Origin: Streptomyces aurantiogriseus
Lineage (GTDB): Bacteria; Actinomycetota; Actinomycetes; Streptomycetales; Streptomycetaceae
NCBI RefSeq assembly: GCF_014649375.1
Contig: NZ_BMSX01000030.1
Location: 1 to 64,000 of the forward strand
DNA length: 64,000 nt
Direction of reading: 5' to 3'
Positions 1 through 9,077 of the stretch are shown piece after piece (positions within the stretch are counted from its first letter, which is position 1; every line of letters starts with the position of its first letter). The translations under genes and the position numbers were made by a program. The notes under the pieces are model-generated. The model saw only the letters and a program-made list of their open reading frames with translations, did no database searches and had not been told where the DNA came from.

Positions 1-37
1 CCCCCACCCGCCCCGCCATCCCCCATCAGGCCATCAG

Positions 38-172
38 TACCTCCCCCCGCCGCCAGGCGAACGGCACGCCCGCCCGCCACCAGGCGAACGGCACGCCCGC
101 CCGGCGCCGGACGAACAGGGCGTCCGCCCGGCGTCGGGCGGACGGAACCTGCGCCCGGCGCCGGGCCGACGG
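38..172. repeat. Degenerate 27-bp tandem repeat, about five units
   Basis: Read on the minus strand in one frame, the segment gives five consecutive 9-residue units of the form PSARRRAQV / PSARRRADA / LFVRRRAGV / PFAWWRAGV / PFAWRRGEV, which is a 27-bp period. The units have diverged and the reading frame has no credible start context, so I treat it as a GC-rich minisatellite and not a gene. The first 231 bases of the window hold nothing else I can support. Confidence 0.5.
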
Positions 173-231
173 CATCCGCCCCCGCGGCCGAGCGGACCGT
201 GCGTCCACCCGCCGCCAAGTCGACGGAGCGT

Positions 232-867
232 CTACGCGGTGCCATGCGAACGGCGACGGAGCCGGAACCAGACCGCCCCGCCGGCCGCGGCCAGACCCAC
301 GGCGAGCGCGCCGGCGACCGGGCCGACCGCGGTCTCACGGGCGACTCCGCCACCGCCTGCCGGCGGGCCACCGTGCGGGGGCGGCGCCGTGGTCCGGGAC
401 GGGGACGGGGACGGCGTCGCGACGCAGTCGACCCTGAACACCTTCTGCTTGCCGGCGCCGCTGCCGCCTTCGATGTTCCAGACGAGCTTGTACTGGTCGT
501 CCGGCAGGACGATGTCCTCGGTGTGGCCGGTGCCGTCCGGGTTCAGCGTGATCTCACCCGAGAGCGTCGCGCCGTTCGGGTCCAGGGGCTGGGTCTCGAT
601 GGTCCAGGTGATGTTCTGGCCGTCCGGGAGGTCGTCGAAGTGGGCGGCGTCGATGTAGAAGCTGCAGACCTTCGGCTCGTCCTTCGGGTCGCCGACCGGT
701 GTGCGGGGGTTGGCCGCGGAGTGGATCTTGACGGTGCCGTTGTCACCGGGCGCCATGGGCACGGCGACCGCGGCCGGCGCCGCCGTGAGGGCGCCCCCCG
801 CGATGGTGAGGGCCGCGAGGGCGGCGGCGCGGACGCCGGCGCGGCGTGGACGGGGCGTGGCGTGCAT
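232..867 (-). CDS. Secreted, C-terminally membrane-anchored surface protein
   Basis: Function unknown. The start chosen is the ATG at 867, with GGAGG seven bases upstream; an in-frame start 13 codons earlier lacks a ribosome site. The 211-residue product has a signal peptide (Arg-rich start, then an Ala/Leu/Gly-rich core ending near AVAVP), a globular part of about 120 residues with two Cys, a Pro/Ser/Thr linker (PSPSPSRTTAPPP) and a C-terminal hydrophobic segment followed by RLRRRSH. This is the layout of a cell-surface protein held by one membrane helix. No LPXTG or LAXTG signal is visible. It stands alone, upstream of the 27-bp repeat. Confidence 0.75.
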   Translation of the reverse strand: MHATPRPRRAGVRAAALAALTIAGGALTAAPAAVAVPMAPGDNGTVKIHSAANPRTPVGDPKDEPKVCSFYIDAAHFDDLPDGQNITWTIETQPLDPNGATLSGEITLNPDGTGHTEDIVLPDDQYKLVWNIEGGSGAGKQKVFRVDCVATPSPSPSRTTAPPPHGGPPAGGGGVARETAVGPVAGALAVGLAAAGGAVWFRLRRRSHGTA

Positions 868-968
868 GCGAGTTCCTCCGAGTCTGGTGATTATCGTACA
901 AATCACGCTTCACCTGACTCTTTTTCACATGTCGGACCACAACGGTGGGAGCATCGCCCGACGCCTCG

Positions 969-2228
969 TCAGTTGTCCTCCTTCCGGCCCACAGCGGACC
1001 CGGGACGAGGGACCTCGACGTCCGGCTCCGGCTCCGGCTCCGGTTCCGGCTCCCCGGCCGCCTTCACCGGTGACCGCAGCGCCACCCCCGACGACAGCAG
1101 CAACAGCGCCCCGAGCATCACGAAGGGCGCGGCCACCCCCGCGACCCCGGCGACCAGACCCGCGGCGGCGGGCGCGGCGACCTGGCCGAGCCGGTTGCCG
1201 GTCAGGCGCAGCGCGAGGGCCGTGGAGCGGGCGCCGTCGGGGGCGGCCTGGACGACTGTCGTCATGGACAGCGGCTGTCCGACCCCGAGGCAGAAGCCGA
1301 GCGCGGCGAGCATCACGGCGAGCGCCCACACCGGCACCGGCAGCGCGATCCCGGCGCACAGCAGGGCCGCCAGCAGACAGGTCACGGTGAGCAGGACCGT
1401 CCGCCCGAGCAGCCGCAGCAGCGGGGTGAGCACCAGTCGGCAGGCGATCGTGGCCGCCGCGCGCAGGCTGAGCAGAAGGCCGATGACGGAGGGCGCGATG
1501 CCCCGGTCCTCACCGACCACGGGGAGATAAGCGGTGAGGATGTCGGTCGCGGACAGCACGGAGAGGCTGACGAGGATGCCCGCGGGAACGCCCCGGGCGC
1601 GCAGGATACGCAGGACGGGGACGCGGTCACCCTGTGCCGTACGGGACTTGGGCACCGTGTCGCGGTGTTCGATGCGCCACAGCGAGGTGAACGCCACCGC
1701 GGCGCCCGCGCCCGCGACCACCAGGGCGAGGGCGCTGGTGCCGGCCATGTCGGAGCCGCCGATGAGGGCGCCCGCCGCGATGGGGCCGATCAACTGACCG
1801 AGGGAGGCGCCGATGGTGAAGTGGCCGAAGTTGCGGTCCTGTTCGTGCGGGGCGGACTGCCGGGCCACCAGGGACTGGGAGCCGATGACGAAGCTGAGGT
1901 GGCCGAGGCCCATGACCCCGCTCCACAGGGCCATCGCCCACAGGGAGTTCACCAGGCCGCTGAGCGCGCAGCCGCCGGCTATGAGGACCACGCCGACGGG
2001 CAGCAGGGGCGCACAGCGGCCGTGGTCGGTACGGCGGCCCAGCGGAACGGCGGCGAACAGCGGCAGCAGCGCGTACACCCCCGCGATGACGCCGATCGCC
2101 CGCTCGTCGGCGCCCAGCGCGAGGGCCCGGTAGGAGACGGCGGGCCGGGCCATCGACACCGCCCCCTGCGCGAAGCCGAAGGCGATGACGAGGCGGAGCA
2201 GCCAGCCGCGGTTCCCACCGGGCCTCAT
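969..2228 (-). CDS. MFS transporter
   Basis: A 419-residue major facilitator with about twelve hydrophobic segments, a typical length for the superfamily. The loop between helices 2 and 3 carries the MFS-like GRRTDHGR stretch. The ATG at 2228 has GGAGG upstream with good spacing. The extreme C-terminus is a run of Glu-Pro repeats followed by a charged tail, encoded by a short GGCTCC hexanucleotide repeat, and is probably disordered and cytoplasmic. It lies 31 bases downstream of the CitMHS carrier gene on the same strand, so the two are probably co-transcribed. The substrate cannot be read from sequence; efflux of a drug or metabolite is the usual role. Confidence 0.8.
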   Translation of the reverse strand: MRPGGNRGWLLRLVIAFGFAQGAVSMARPAVSYRALALGADERAIGVIAGVYALLPLFAAVPLGRRTDHGRCAPLLPVGVVLIAGGCALSGLVNSLWAMALWSGVMGLGHLSFVIGSQSLVARQSAPHEQDRNFGHFTIGASLGQLIGPIAAGALIGGSDMAGTSALALVVAGAGAAVAFTSLWRIEHRDTVPKSRTAQGDRVPVLRILRARGVPAGILVSLSVLSATDILTAYLPVVGEDRGIAPSVIGLLLSLRAAATIACRLVLTPLLRLLGRTVLLTVTCLLAALLCAGIALPVPVWALAVMLAALGFCLGVGQPLSMTTVVQAAPDGARSTALALRLTGNRLGQVAAPAAAGLVAGVAGVAAPFVMLGALLLLSSGVALRSPVKAAGEPEPEPEPEPDVEVPRPGSAVGRKEDN

Positions 2229-2259
2229 GTCGGGTCCTCCAAGGGGGGTTGTGGTGGGG

Positions 2260-3714
2260 TCAGATGATGCCGAACAGGATTCCGGCGCCGAGGATCACCA
2301 GCGAGGTGATCGCGGCCCACTTCACCACGAACCTGGTGTGGTCGCCGAATTCGACCTTCGCCATGCCGACGAGCACGTACACGGCCGGGACCAGCGGGCT
2401 CGACATGTGCAGCGGCTGGCCGACGAGCGAGGCGCGGGCGATCTCCAGCGGCGACACCCCGTGCGCGGCGCCGGCCTCGGCGAGGACCGGCAGGACGCCG
2501 AAGTAGAAGCCGTCGTTCGACATGAAGTACGTCAGCGGCAGACTCAGGAAGCCGGTGACGAGCGCCATGTGCGGGCCCATGCCGGACGGAATGCCGTCGA
2601 CGATCCACTTGGCCATCGAGTCGACCATGCCGGTGCCCTGCAGGACGCCGGTGAAGACGGCGGCGGCGAAGACCATGCCGGAGACGTTGAGGACGTTGTC
2701 GGCGTGGGCGGCGAGCCGGGCCTTCTGGTCGGGGATGTGCGGGAAGTTGACGGTCAGGGCGAGCGCGGCACCGAGGATGAACAGCACCGGGATCGGCAGC
2801 CACTCCATGATCATGGCGGTGAGCAGCGCGACCGTGAGCAGCGCGTTGAACCAGTAGAGCTTGGGGCGCAGCGTCGGGCGGTTGGGGTCGAGGCCCTGGA
2901 GGCGGACGTCGTCGCCGTCGTCACCGTCGTCGGAGTTCTCCGCGTCGGTGCCGGAACCGGCGCCGCCGGTGGCCTTCGTCAGGCGGACCTTGTCGGAGCC
3001 GCCGGAAGCGCCGGCGCCCACGAGCACCGTCTCGGACTCCTGGTCCTGCTCGCCGTCCTTGACGATCTTCTCCTGCTCCAGGACCTCGTTCAGGCTCAGC
3101 ACCCCGAGCCGCTTGCGCTCGCGCAGACCGAGGAAGTAGGCGAGGACGAAGACGAAGAGCAGACCGACGAGGAGCGCCGGGATCATCGGGACGAAGATGT
3201 CGCCCGCGTCGAGCTTGAGGGCGGTGGCGGCGCGGGCCGTCGGGCCGCCCCAGGGCAGGGTGTTCATGACGCCGTTGGCGGTGGCGGCGACACCGGTCAT
3301 CACGACCAGGCTCATCTTCAGGCGCTTGTACAGCGGGTACATCGCCGAGACGGTGATCATGAAGGTGGTCGAGCCGTCACCGTCGAGCGAGACGATCGCC
3401 GCGAGGACGGCCGTGCCGACGACGATGCGCAGCGGGTCGGCCTTGCAGAACTTCAGGATGCCCCGGACGATCGGGTCGAACAGGCCGACGTCGATCATGA
3501 GGCCGAAGTAGACGATGGCGAACATCAGCATCGCGGCGGTGGGCGCGAGGTTGCCCACCCCCTCGATGACGTAGTCGCCGAGCTTGGCACCTTTTCCGAC
3601 GAAGACACAGAAGAGTGCGGGGATCAGTACGAGCGCCGCGATCGGCGACATCTTCTTCATCATGATCAGGACCAGGAAGGTCGCGATCATGGCGAAGCCG
3701 AGGATGGTCAGCAT
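2260..3714 (-). CDS. CitMHS family citrate-metal cation symporter
   Basis: A 484-residue polytopic membrane protein of the CitMHS family, whose characterised members import citrate as a complex with Mg2+ or Ca2+ together with protons. The opening MLTILGFAMI and the family-like SLDGDGSTTFM stretch support the assignment. The start is taken at 3714; twelve extra codons upstream look non-conserved. A long acidic cytoplasmic loop (about residues 205-290, rich in Glu, Asp, Gly and Ser) separates the two membrane halves and is longer than I expect for the family. An MFS gene follows after 31 bases. No two-component regulator is adjacent. Confidence 0.88.
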   Translation of the reverse strand: MLTILGFAMIATFLVLIMMKKMSPIAALVLIPALFCVFVGKGAKLGDYVIEGVGNLAPTAAMLMFAIVYFGLMIDVGLFDPIVRGILKFCKADPLRIVVGTAVLAAIVSLDGDGSTTFMITVSAMYPLYKRLKMSLVVMTGVAATANGVMNTLPWGGPTARAATALKLDAGDIFVPMIPALLVGLLFVFVLAYFLGLRERKRLGVLSLNEVLEQEKIVKDGEQDQESETVLVGAGASGGSDKVRLTKATGGAGSGTDAENSDDGDDGDDVRLQGLDPNRPTLRPKLYWFNALLTVALLTAMIMEWLPIPVLFILGAALALTVNFPHIPDQKARLAAHADNVLNVSGMVFAAAVFTGVLQGTGMVDSMAKWIVDGIPSGMGPHMALVTGFLSLPLTYFMSNDGFYFGVLPVLAEAGAAHGVSPLEIARASLVGQPLHMSSPLVPAVYVLVGMAKVEFGDHTRFVVKWAAITSLVILGAGILFGII

Positions 3715-3893
3715 GAGTGGATACCTAACGTTCGCCCTTGAACATCCCACCTGGGGGTCGGCGGTGCGTTGACGTTAGGGCCGTTCAAACGGTGTTAACA
3801 AGACGTTGACGCGCGAGCAATAAGCGCAAAACTCCTGGTCACAGCTTTGCTCAGGTCAGAGGCATGAGCTTTTCGGTCACGGAACGGCCTCTC
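3715..3893. other. Intergenic promoter region of the citrate carrier
   Basis: These 179 bases between the citrate carrier start and the end of the oxidoreductase gene are clearly less GC-rich than the flanks (around GTTAACAAGACGTTGACG). They should hold the carrier promoter. I could not fix a convincing -10/-35 pair. Confidence 0.3.
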
Positions 3894-6125
3894 TCAGTCC
3901 GCCGGGGCGACGTCGACGGGCACGCCATTGAGAACCGCGTTGCCCGACAGCGGGTCGAGCAGGCTGCCGTCGAGGAGCTGGTTGACGTTGACGCCGGGGT
4001 CGGCGGAGGCATGGCTCAGCCGGGTGCCGGGCCGGTCGTGGCCCCAGCCGTGCGGCAGGCTGACGACGCCCCGCCGCACGCCGTCGGTGACCTCGGCCGG
4101 GGCGGTGACCTCTCCCCCGGCGCCCTTCACCCGCACCGCGGAACCGTCCCGTACGCCCAGCCGCTCGGCGTCCTCGGGGTGGATGTGCACCGTGCAGCGG
4201 TTGGTGCCGCCGGTGAGGGCGGGCACGTTGTGCATCCAGCTGTTGTTCGACCGCAGATGCCGGCGCCCGACGAGGACGAGCCCGGCAGGCCGCTCCTCCC
4301 GTGCCCGCCGCAGACGCGGAAGATCGTCGACGATCGGCTGCGGCAGCAGTTCGATCCGCCCGCTCCTGGTCTTCAGCGGCTGCGGCAGACGCGGCTGCAG
4401 CGGTCCGAGGTCGATGCCGTGCGGATGCTCCAGCAGCCCGGCCAGGCTCAGCCCGTCGGGCCGTACGCCGAAGCCGTCGCCGTAAGGGCCGAGGCGCAGC
4501 ATCATGTCCAGCCGGCGCTCGGGGCCGTTCTCGCCGGTGAGGTGCGCCGCGAGCTCCTGCGGGTCGCGGCCGTGCACCGGGGAGTGCGGTTCCCTGACCG
4601 CCTTGCCGAGGGTCTGGCCGATGACGAGGTCGTCGACGGCGGACGGGTCGGCGCCGTGCATTCCGGTCACGGCCAGGGTCAGCCGGGCGAGGATCTCGCT
4701 CTCGGCCATCCGGCCGGCTTCGAGGGGGACGGCGGGGCGGGTGTAGCGGACCTGGTTGCGGACGGCGAGGGTGTTGAAGGCGAAGTCGTGGTGCGGGCTC
4801 TGGGAGGGCGGGGGCGGCGGCAGGACGACGTGGGCGTGGCGCGAGGTCTCGTTGAGGTACGGGTCGACGCTGACCATGAAGTCGAGGGAGCCGAGCGCCT
4901 TGTCGAGCCGGTCACCGTCGGGCGCGGACAGCACCGGGTTGGCGGCCACGGCGATCAGGGCCCGGATCGGCTCGCCCTCCTCGGTGGCGGTGTCGATCTC
5001 CTCGGCGAGCGCGGACAGCGGCAACTCGCCCTTGGCCTCGGGATGCCGGCTCACCCGGGAGTGCCAGCGGGCGAGCTGGAAGCCGTGGCCGGGACCGGCG
5101 GGGCGGGGCGTCCTGTCGGTGGCCGACTGCGGGAAGAGGGCGCCGCCGGGCCGGTCGAGGTTGCCGGTGAGGATGTTGAGGACGTCGACGAGCCAGCTGG
5201 CGAGGGTGCCGTACGGGACCGTGCAGCTGCCGATGCGGCCGTAGACGGCGGCGGTGGGGGCGGCGGCGAGTTCACGGGCGAGGGTGCGGACGAGTGCGGC
5301 GTCCACGTCACAGGCCGGAGCCACGGCCTCGGGGGTGAAGTCCCGTACGGCGTCCCGGAGTTCGTCGAGGCCTTGGACGTGCTGGGTCAACTCCCCCAGA
5401 TCCACGAGTCCTTCCTCGAACAGCACCTGTGCCATCGCCGCGAGCAGCAGGGCGTCCGCGCCGGGCCGGATCGCGATGTGCCGGTCGGCGAGCCTGGCGG
5501 TGCGGGTGCGGCGCGGGTCGACGACGGTGAGGGTGCCGCCGCGGGCCTTCAGGGCCTTGAGCTTGCCCGGGAAGTCGGGGGCGGTGCACAGACTCCCGTT
5601 GGACTCCAGGGGGTTGGCGCCGATGAGCAGCAGATGGTCGGTGTGGTCCAGGTCCGGTACGGGGATGGCGTTGGCGTCACCGAAGAGAAGCCCGCTGGAG
5701 ACGTGCTTGGGCATCTGGTCGACCGTGGACGCGGTGAACAGGCTGCGGGTGCCGAGCCCGGCGAGGAGCACCGGCGGGTAGAGCGCGCCGGCCACGGTGT
5801 GCACGTTGGGGTTGCCGAGGACGACCCCGACCGCGTTCGGCCCGTACCGCTCGACGACCGGCCGGATCCCGGCGGCGACCGCGTCGAAGGCCTCCTCCCA
5901 GGTGGCCTCGCGCAGTTCCCCGTCCCGGCGCACGAGGGGGGTGCGCAGCCGGTCGGGGTCGCCGTCGACGGCCCCGAAGGAGGCGCCCTTGGGGCAGATG
6001 AACCCCTTGCTGAACACGTCGTCGCGGTCGCCTCGGGCGCCGGTGACCGTGGTTCCGTCGATGGTGAGGGTCAGCCCGCAGGTGGCCTCGCACAAGGGGC
6101 AGATTCGCAGGGCGGTGCGGGACAC
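3894..6125 (-). CDS. Molybdopterin-dependent oxidoreductase, [4Fe-4S] type
   Basis: A 743-residue protein of the DMSO reductase superfamily (formate dehydrogenase/nitrate reductase-like catalytic subunits). The N-terminal iron-sulfur motif is complete: Cys9, Cys12, Cys16 and Cys44 in CPLCEATC and FICPKG. The central bis-MGD binding domain follows (NPLESNGS, VDPRRTRTA), and residues about 630-740 match the C-terminal molydopterin dinucleotide-binding domain. There is no Tat signal, so it is probably cytoplasmic. The start is GTG at 6125 with GGGAGG upstream. The molybdenum ligand and the substrate cannot be assigned. No electron-transfer subunit gene is adjacent. A TetR-type palindrome lies 46 bases upstream of the start. 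Confidence 0.85.
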   Translation of the reverse strand: MSRTALRICPLCEATCGLTLTIDGTTVTGARGDRDDVFSKGFICPKGASFGAVDGDPDRLRTPLVRRDGELREATWEEAFDAVAAGIRPVVERYGPNAVGVVLGNPNVHTVAGALYPPVLLAGLGTRSLFTASTVDQMPKHVSSGLLFGDANAIPVPDLDHTDHLLLIGANPLESNGSLCTAPDFPGKLKALKARGGTLTVVDPRRTRTARLADRHIAIRPGADALLLAAMAQVLFEEGLVDLGELTQHVQGLDELRDAVRDFTPEAVAPACDVDAALVRTLARELAAAPTAAVYGRIGSCTVPYGTLASWLVDVLNILTGNLDRPGGALFPQSATDRTPRPAGPGHGFQLARWHSRVSRHPEAKGELPLSALAEEIDTATEEGEPIRALIAVAANPVLSAPDGDRLDKALGSLDFMVSVDPYLNETSRHAHVVLPPPPPSQSPHHDFAFNTLAVRNQVRYTRPAVPLEAGRMAESEILARLTLAVTGMHGADPSAVDDLVIGQTLGKAVREPHSPVHGRDPQELAAHLTGENGPERRLDMMLRLGPYGDGFGVRPDGLSLAGLLEHPHGIDLGPLQPRLPQPLKTRSGRIELLPQPIVDDLPRLRRAREERPAGLVLVGRRHLRSNNSWMHNVPALTGGTNRCTVHIHPEDAERLGVRDGSAVRVKGAGGEVTAPAEVTDGVRRGVVSLPHGWGHDRPGTRLSHASADPGVNVNQLLDGSLLDPLSGNAVLNGVPVDVAPAD

Positions 6126-6170
6126 GGGTCCTCCCGGAAGGCGGCGGCTGTGGCGCTCTCGTCCCGCCGA

Positions 6171-6188
6171 GCATACCGACCGGTATGC
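6171..6188. promoter_or_regulatory. Putative TetR operator
   Basis: The palindrome GCATACC-GACC-GGTATGC has perfect 7-bp arms and a 4-bp spacer. It sits between the TetR gene (ends 6229) and the oxidoreductase start (6125). This ATACCGACCGGTAT type is a common form of TetR-family operator. I infer that the neighbouring TetR protein binds here and represses the oxidoreductase. Confidence 0.6.
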
Positions 6189-6228
6189 ACGCTGGGGAGG
6201 CCCCGGCAGGAGGGAGCCGCCGGCCGGG

Positions 6229-6843
6229 TCAGTCGAGCGCGCGCGCCAGATAGGCCCGCAGCAGCTCCCGCGTCTCCTCGATGACCCTCTCGTCCCCCTC
6301 CGGATCCATCCGGAAGGCCAGGTGGACGAGGGTGTCGGCAGTCTCCACGGCGATCAGGAAGGTGCGGCGCAGCTCCTCGTCGGGCTCCCGGCCGAGATAG
6401 CCGGCGAGCAGGTCGGTGAGGCGGTCGGCGACGCGATGGTTGGGTTCGGCGCGGGTGCCCACCGGGATCTGGTTGCCGAAGTCGACGAGGGAGAAGCCGG
6501 GCGCCGTGCGCTTCATGGCCAGGTACTCGTCGAGTACGGCGTCCATGGCGGCCCGCCAGTCCCCCCGGCGGGCGTCCTTCAGCCGCTCGGTGACGCGCTC
6601 CGCGTAGCGCTCCAGGTTGCGCTGGGCGAGGGCGTCGGCCATCTCCTTCTTGTTGCCGAAGAAGCGGTAGACGGAGCCGATGGGGACGCCGGCGCGCTGG
6701 GCGACGGCGCGGGTGCTCAGGGCGTCGTAGCCCACCTCGTCGAGGAGGTCGGCGCAGGCGTCGAGGATTCTGGTCAGCCGTTCGGCACTGCGCCGCTGCA
6801 CGGGCGCACGACGGAGCGATGTCGCGTGGGGCACGGGCTTCAT
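6229..6843 (-). CDS. TetR family transcriptional regulator
   Basis: A 204-residue regulator. The N-terminal helix-turn-helix is clear at about residues 20-65 (RILDACADLLDEVGYDALSTRAVAQRAGVPIGSVYRFFGNKKEM), spread over the standard TetR spacing; the C-terminal ligand domain is divergent. The ATG at 6843 overlaps the stop of the upstream lipoprotein gene as ATGA, so translation of the two is probably coupled. The palindrome 41 bases past its stop, in front of the molybdopterin oxidoreductase, is the obvious target. No binding site was found in front of its own transcription unit. Confidence 0.88.
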   Translation of the reverse strand: MKPVPHATSLRRAPVQRRSAERLTRILDACADLLDEVGYDALSTRAVAQRAGVPIGSVYRFFGNKKEMADALAQRNLERYAERVTERLKDARRGDWRAAMDAVLDEYLAMKRTAPGFSLVDFGNQIPVGTRAEPNHRVADRLTDLLAGYLGREPDEELRRTFLIAVETADTLVHLAFRMDPEGDERVIEETRELLRAYLARALD

Positions 6844-7535
6844 GATGCCTTTCCGCCGTGGTCGGGTGAACCTCGCCCCTCGGTACGGGGAAAGATGCCC
6901 GGTGCACTCAGTACGGAGGACGAGGCGGAGGGCGCGTTCTCCGGGGACGCCCCCGCCTCCGGGGAAGCCTCCGGCCCGGAGGGCCTGTCCGGCGCGGGGG
7001 ACGCCTCCGGTTCCGAGGACGCCTCCGGTGCCGACGCCGTCACGTCCGCCGTGCTCTCGATCGGTTTGCCGTCGACCGCCCACACCGTGCCGTCGTCGGC
7101 GTACAGGCGGGCGGTGACCTGGTGGGTGCCGTGCGGGAGGTAGCCGGCGGGGAGGTCGCAGGCGGGGCCGCGCAGGTCGGCGACGGGGCGGTCGTCCACG
7201 AAGAGCCGGGCGGTGCCGCGGCCGCTGACGGCCCGCGCCTTCGTCCCGGCCGGCGAGAACCGGAAGTTGCGCACCTTCAGGCGGACGTCCCAGCCGCCGT
7301 CGGCGTCGGGCTCCACCTCGACCCCCACGTCCGGGGCGCCCTTCTTGTCCACCTCCCGGTAGCGCCGCCCCTCGCCGTCGGTGTCCTCGAGGACCTTGCC
7401 CACCGGCGAGGGCGAGACCGCCGCGCTCGCCCCGTCCCCCGGTTCGCGGGCAGCACCGGAACCGCAGCCCGCGGATCCGGTCAGCAGCAGGACACAGACG
7501 GCGAGCGCGGGGAGGCTTCCTCGCGTCCACGACAT
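6840..7535 (-). CDS. Putative secreted lipoprotein
   Basis: A 231-residue protein with a signal peptide ending in a lipobox-like GSAGC; the Cys is at about residue 24, and the Ser at -3 makes the motif imperfect. The central domain of about 120 residues has the feel of a beta-sandwich (VEVEPDADGGWDVRLKVRNF, then RLFVDDRPVADLRGP) and may be extracellular. The last 60 residues are a low-complexity Pro/Ser/Glu tail (PEASPAPDRPSGPE). It overlaps the TetR start by four bases. Function is unknown. It diverges from hmgA with 162 bases between the starts. Confidence 0.7.
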   Translation of the reverse strand: MSWTRGSLPALAVCVLLLTGSAGCGSGAAREPGDGASAAVSPSPVGKVLEDTDGEGRRYREVDKKGAPDVGVEVEPDADGGWDVRLKVRNFRFSPAGTKARAVSGRGTARLFVDDRPVADLRGPACDLPAGYLPHGTHQVTARLYADDGTVWAVDGKPIESTADVTASAPEASSEPEASPAPDRPSGPEASPEAGASPENAPSASSSVLSAPGIFPRTEGRGSPDHGGKAS

Positions 7536-7697
7536 GCGGGCGAGCGTAGAACACCGGTACGACACGCGAATCCCCCTGGAGTCGGGTTCTCGCCACCCCG
7601 TGATCGTCCTCCCAGAGGAGGAGCCCCGGGCCTCTTGCGCCCCCGAAAACGTAATCCTACGGTGATGCATAGGAATCGGCGGCGCAAGGGAGCACGC

Positions 7698-9050
7698 ATG
7701 AGCAGCGGGGACGCACGCAAGACGGCCGAGGGGCTGACCTACCTCTCGGGGTTCGGCAACGAGCACGCCTCGGAGGCCGTCCCGGGCGCCCTGCCCGAGG
7801 GCCGCAACTCGCCGCAGCGCGCCCCTCTCGGTCTGTACGCGGAGCAGCTCAGCGGTACGGCCTTCACCGAGCCGCGCGCCCACAACCGCCGCTCGTGGCT
7901 CTACCGGATCCGCCCGTCGGCCGCGCACCCGGCGTTCACCCGCACGGACCAGGGCACGCTGCGCACGGCCCCCTTCACGGAGACGGTCCCCGACCCCAAC
8001 CGCCTGCGCTGGAACCCTCTGCCGGAACCGGCACCGGGGACCGACTTCCTGGCGGGCCTGTGGACCCTCGGCGGCAACGGCGACGCCACCCAGCGCACCG
8101 GCATGGCCGTGCACCTCTACCACGCCGACACCTCGATGGACCGGGTCTTCAGCGACGCCGACGGCGAGCTGCTGATCGTCCCGGAGCGCGGCGGACTGCT
8201 GCTGCACACGGAGTTCGGTCTGTTGCACGCCGAGCCGGGCCATGTCGCCCTGATCCCGCGCGGGGTCCGCTTCCGTGTGGAGCTCCTGGACGCCGCGTCC
8301 GAGGGCGGGCAGAGCCCGACGGCCCGCGGCTACGTCTGCGAGAACTACGGCGCCCCCTTCCGCCTCCCCGACCTCGGTCCGATCGGCGCCAACGGCCTCG
8401 CCAACCCCCGCGACTTCCGCGCGCCCGTCGCCGCGTACGAGGACGTGGAGGGCCCGGTGGAGGTGGTGAACAAGTTCTGCGGCTCCCTCTGGCGGGCCAC
8501 GTACGACCACTCCCCGCTGGACGTCGTCGCCTGGCACGGCAACCACGTCCCGTACGTCTACGACCTGCGCCGCTTCAACGTCATCGGGACGATCTCCTAC
8601 GACCACCCGGACCCGTCGATCTTCACGGTGCTGACGTCGCCGTCCGACACCCCGGGGCTCGCCGGCGTGGACTTCGTGGTCTTCGCGCCGCGCTGGCTGG
8701 TGGGCGAGGACACCTTCCGGCCGCCGTACTTCCACCGGAACGTGATGAGCGAGTACATGGGCCTGATCGAGGGCGCCTACGACGCCAAGGCGGCCGGAGA
8801 AGGCGGTTTCGTGCCGGGCGGCGGTTCCCTGCACAACATGATGTCGGCGCACGGGCCGGACCGGGAGACGTTCGACAGGGCGAGCGCCGCCGAGCTGAAG
8901 CCGCACAAGGTGGACGACGGGCTGGCGTTCATGTTCGAGACGCGGTGGCCGCTCACCCTCACCCCGCACGCGGCCCGCGCGGACCATCTGCAACAGCGGT
9001 ACGACGACGTGTGGTCGGGCCTCGAACGCCATTTCCGCCCCTTGCACTGA
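7698..9050 (+). CDS. hmgA: Homogentisate 1,2-dioxygenase
   Basis: Opens the ring of homogentisate to maleylacetoacetate, the committed step of tyrosine and phenylalanine breakdown, using Fe2+. The 450-residue product has the family's usual length and hallmark segments: YLSGFGNEHASEA near the start, GLYAEQLSGTAF, and the cupin-core stretch YFHRNVMSEYMG followed by GSLHNMMSAHGPD near the C-terminus, which supplies the iron-binding His/Glu residues. The ATG at 7698 has AAGGGA upstream. The GntR regulator gene begins 28 bases after its stop and may control it. The upstream region carries an imperfect TCCTA...TAGGA dyad. Confidence 0.95.
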   Translation: MSSGDARKTAEGLTYLSGFGNEHASEAVPGALPEGRNSPQRAPLGLYAEQLSGTAFTEPRAHNRRSWLYRIRPSAAHPAFTRTDQGTLRTAPFTETVPDPNRLRWNPLPEPAPGTDFLAGLWTLGGNGDATQRTGMAVHLYHADTSMDRVFSDADGELLIVPERGGLLLHTEFGLLHAEPGHVALIPRGVRFRVELLDAASEGGQSPTARGYVCENYGAPFRLPDLGPIGANGLANPRDFRAPVAAYEDVEGPVEVVNKFCGSLWRATYDHSPLDVVAWHGNHVPYVYDLRRFNVIGTISYDHPDPSIFTVLTSPSDTPGLAGVDFVVFAPRWLVGEDTFRPPYFHRNVMSEYMGLIEGAYDAKAAGEGGFVPGGGSLHNMMSAHGPDRETFDRASAAELKPHKVDDGLAFMFETRWPLTLTPHAARADHLQQRYDDVWSGLERHFRPLH

Positions 9051-9077
9051 GGATTCCCTGCCGGTACGGATGGCCCC

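Noticed and set aside
3864..6284. An 806-residue plus-strand frame opposite the molybdopterin oxidoreductase
   Set aside because: The minus-strand gene has a complete iron-sulfur motif and family domains; the opposite frame has low-complexity Gly/Val/Arg composition.
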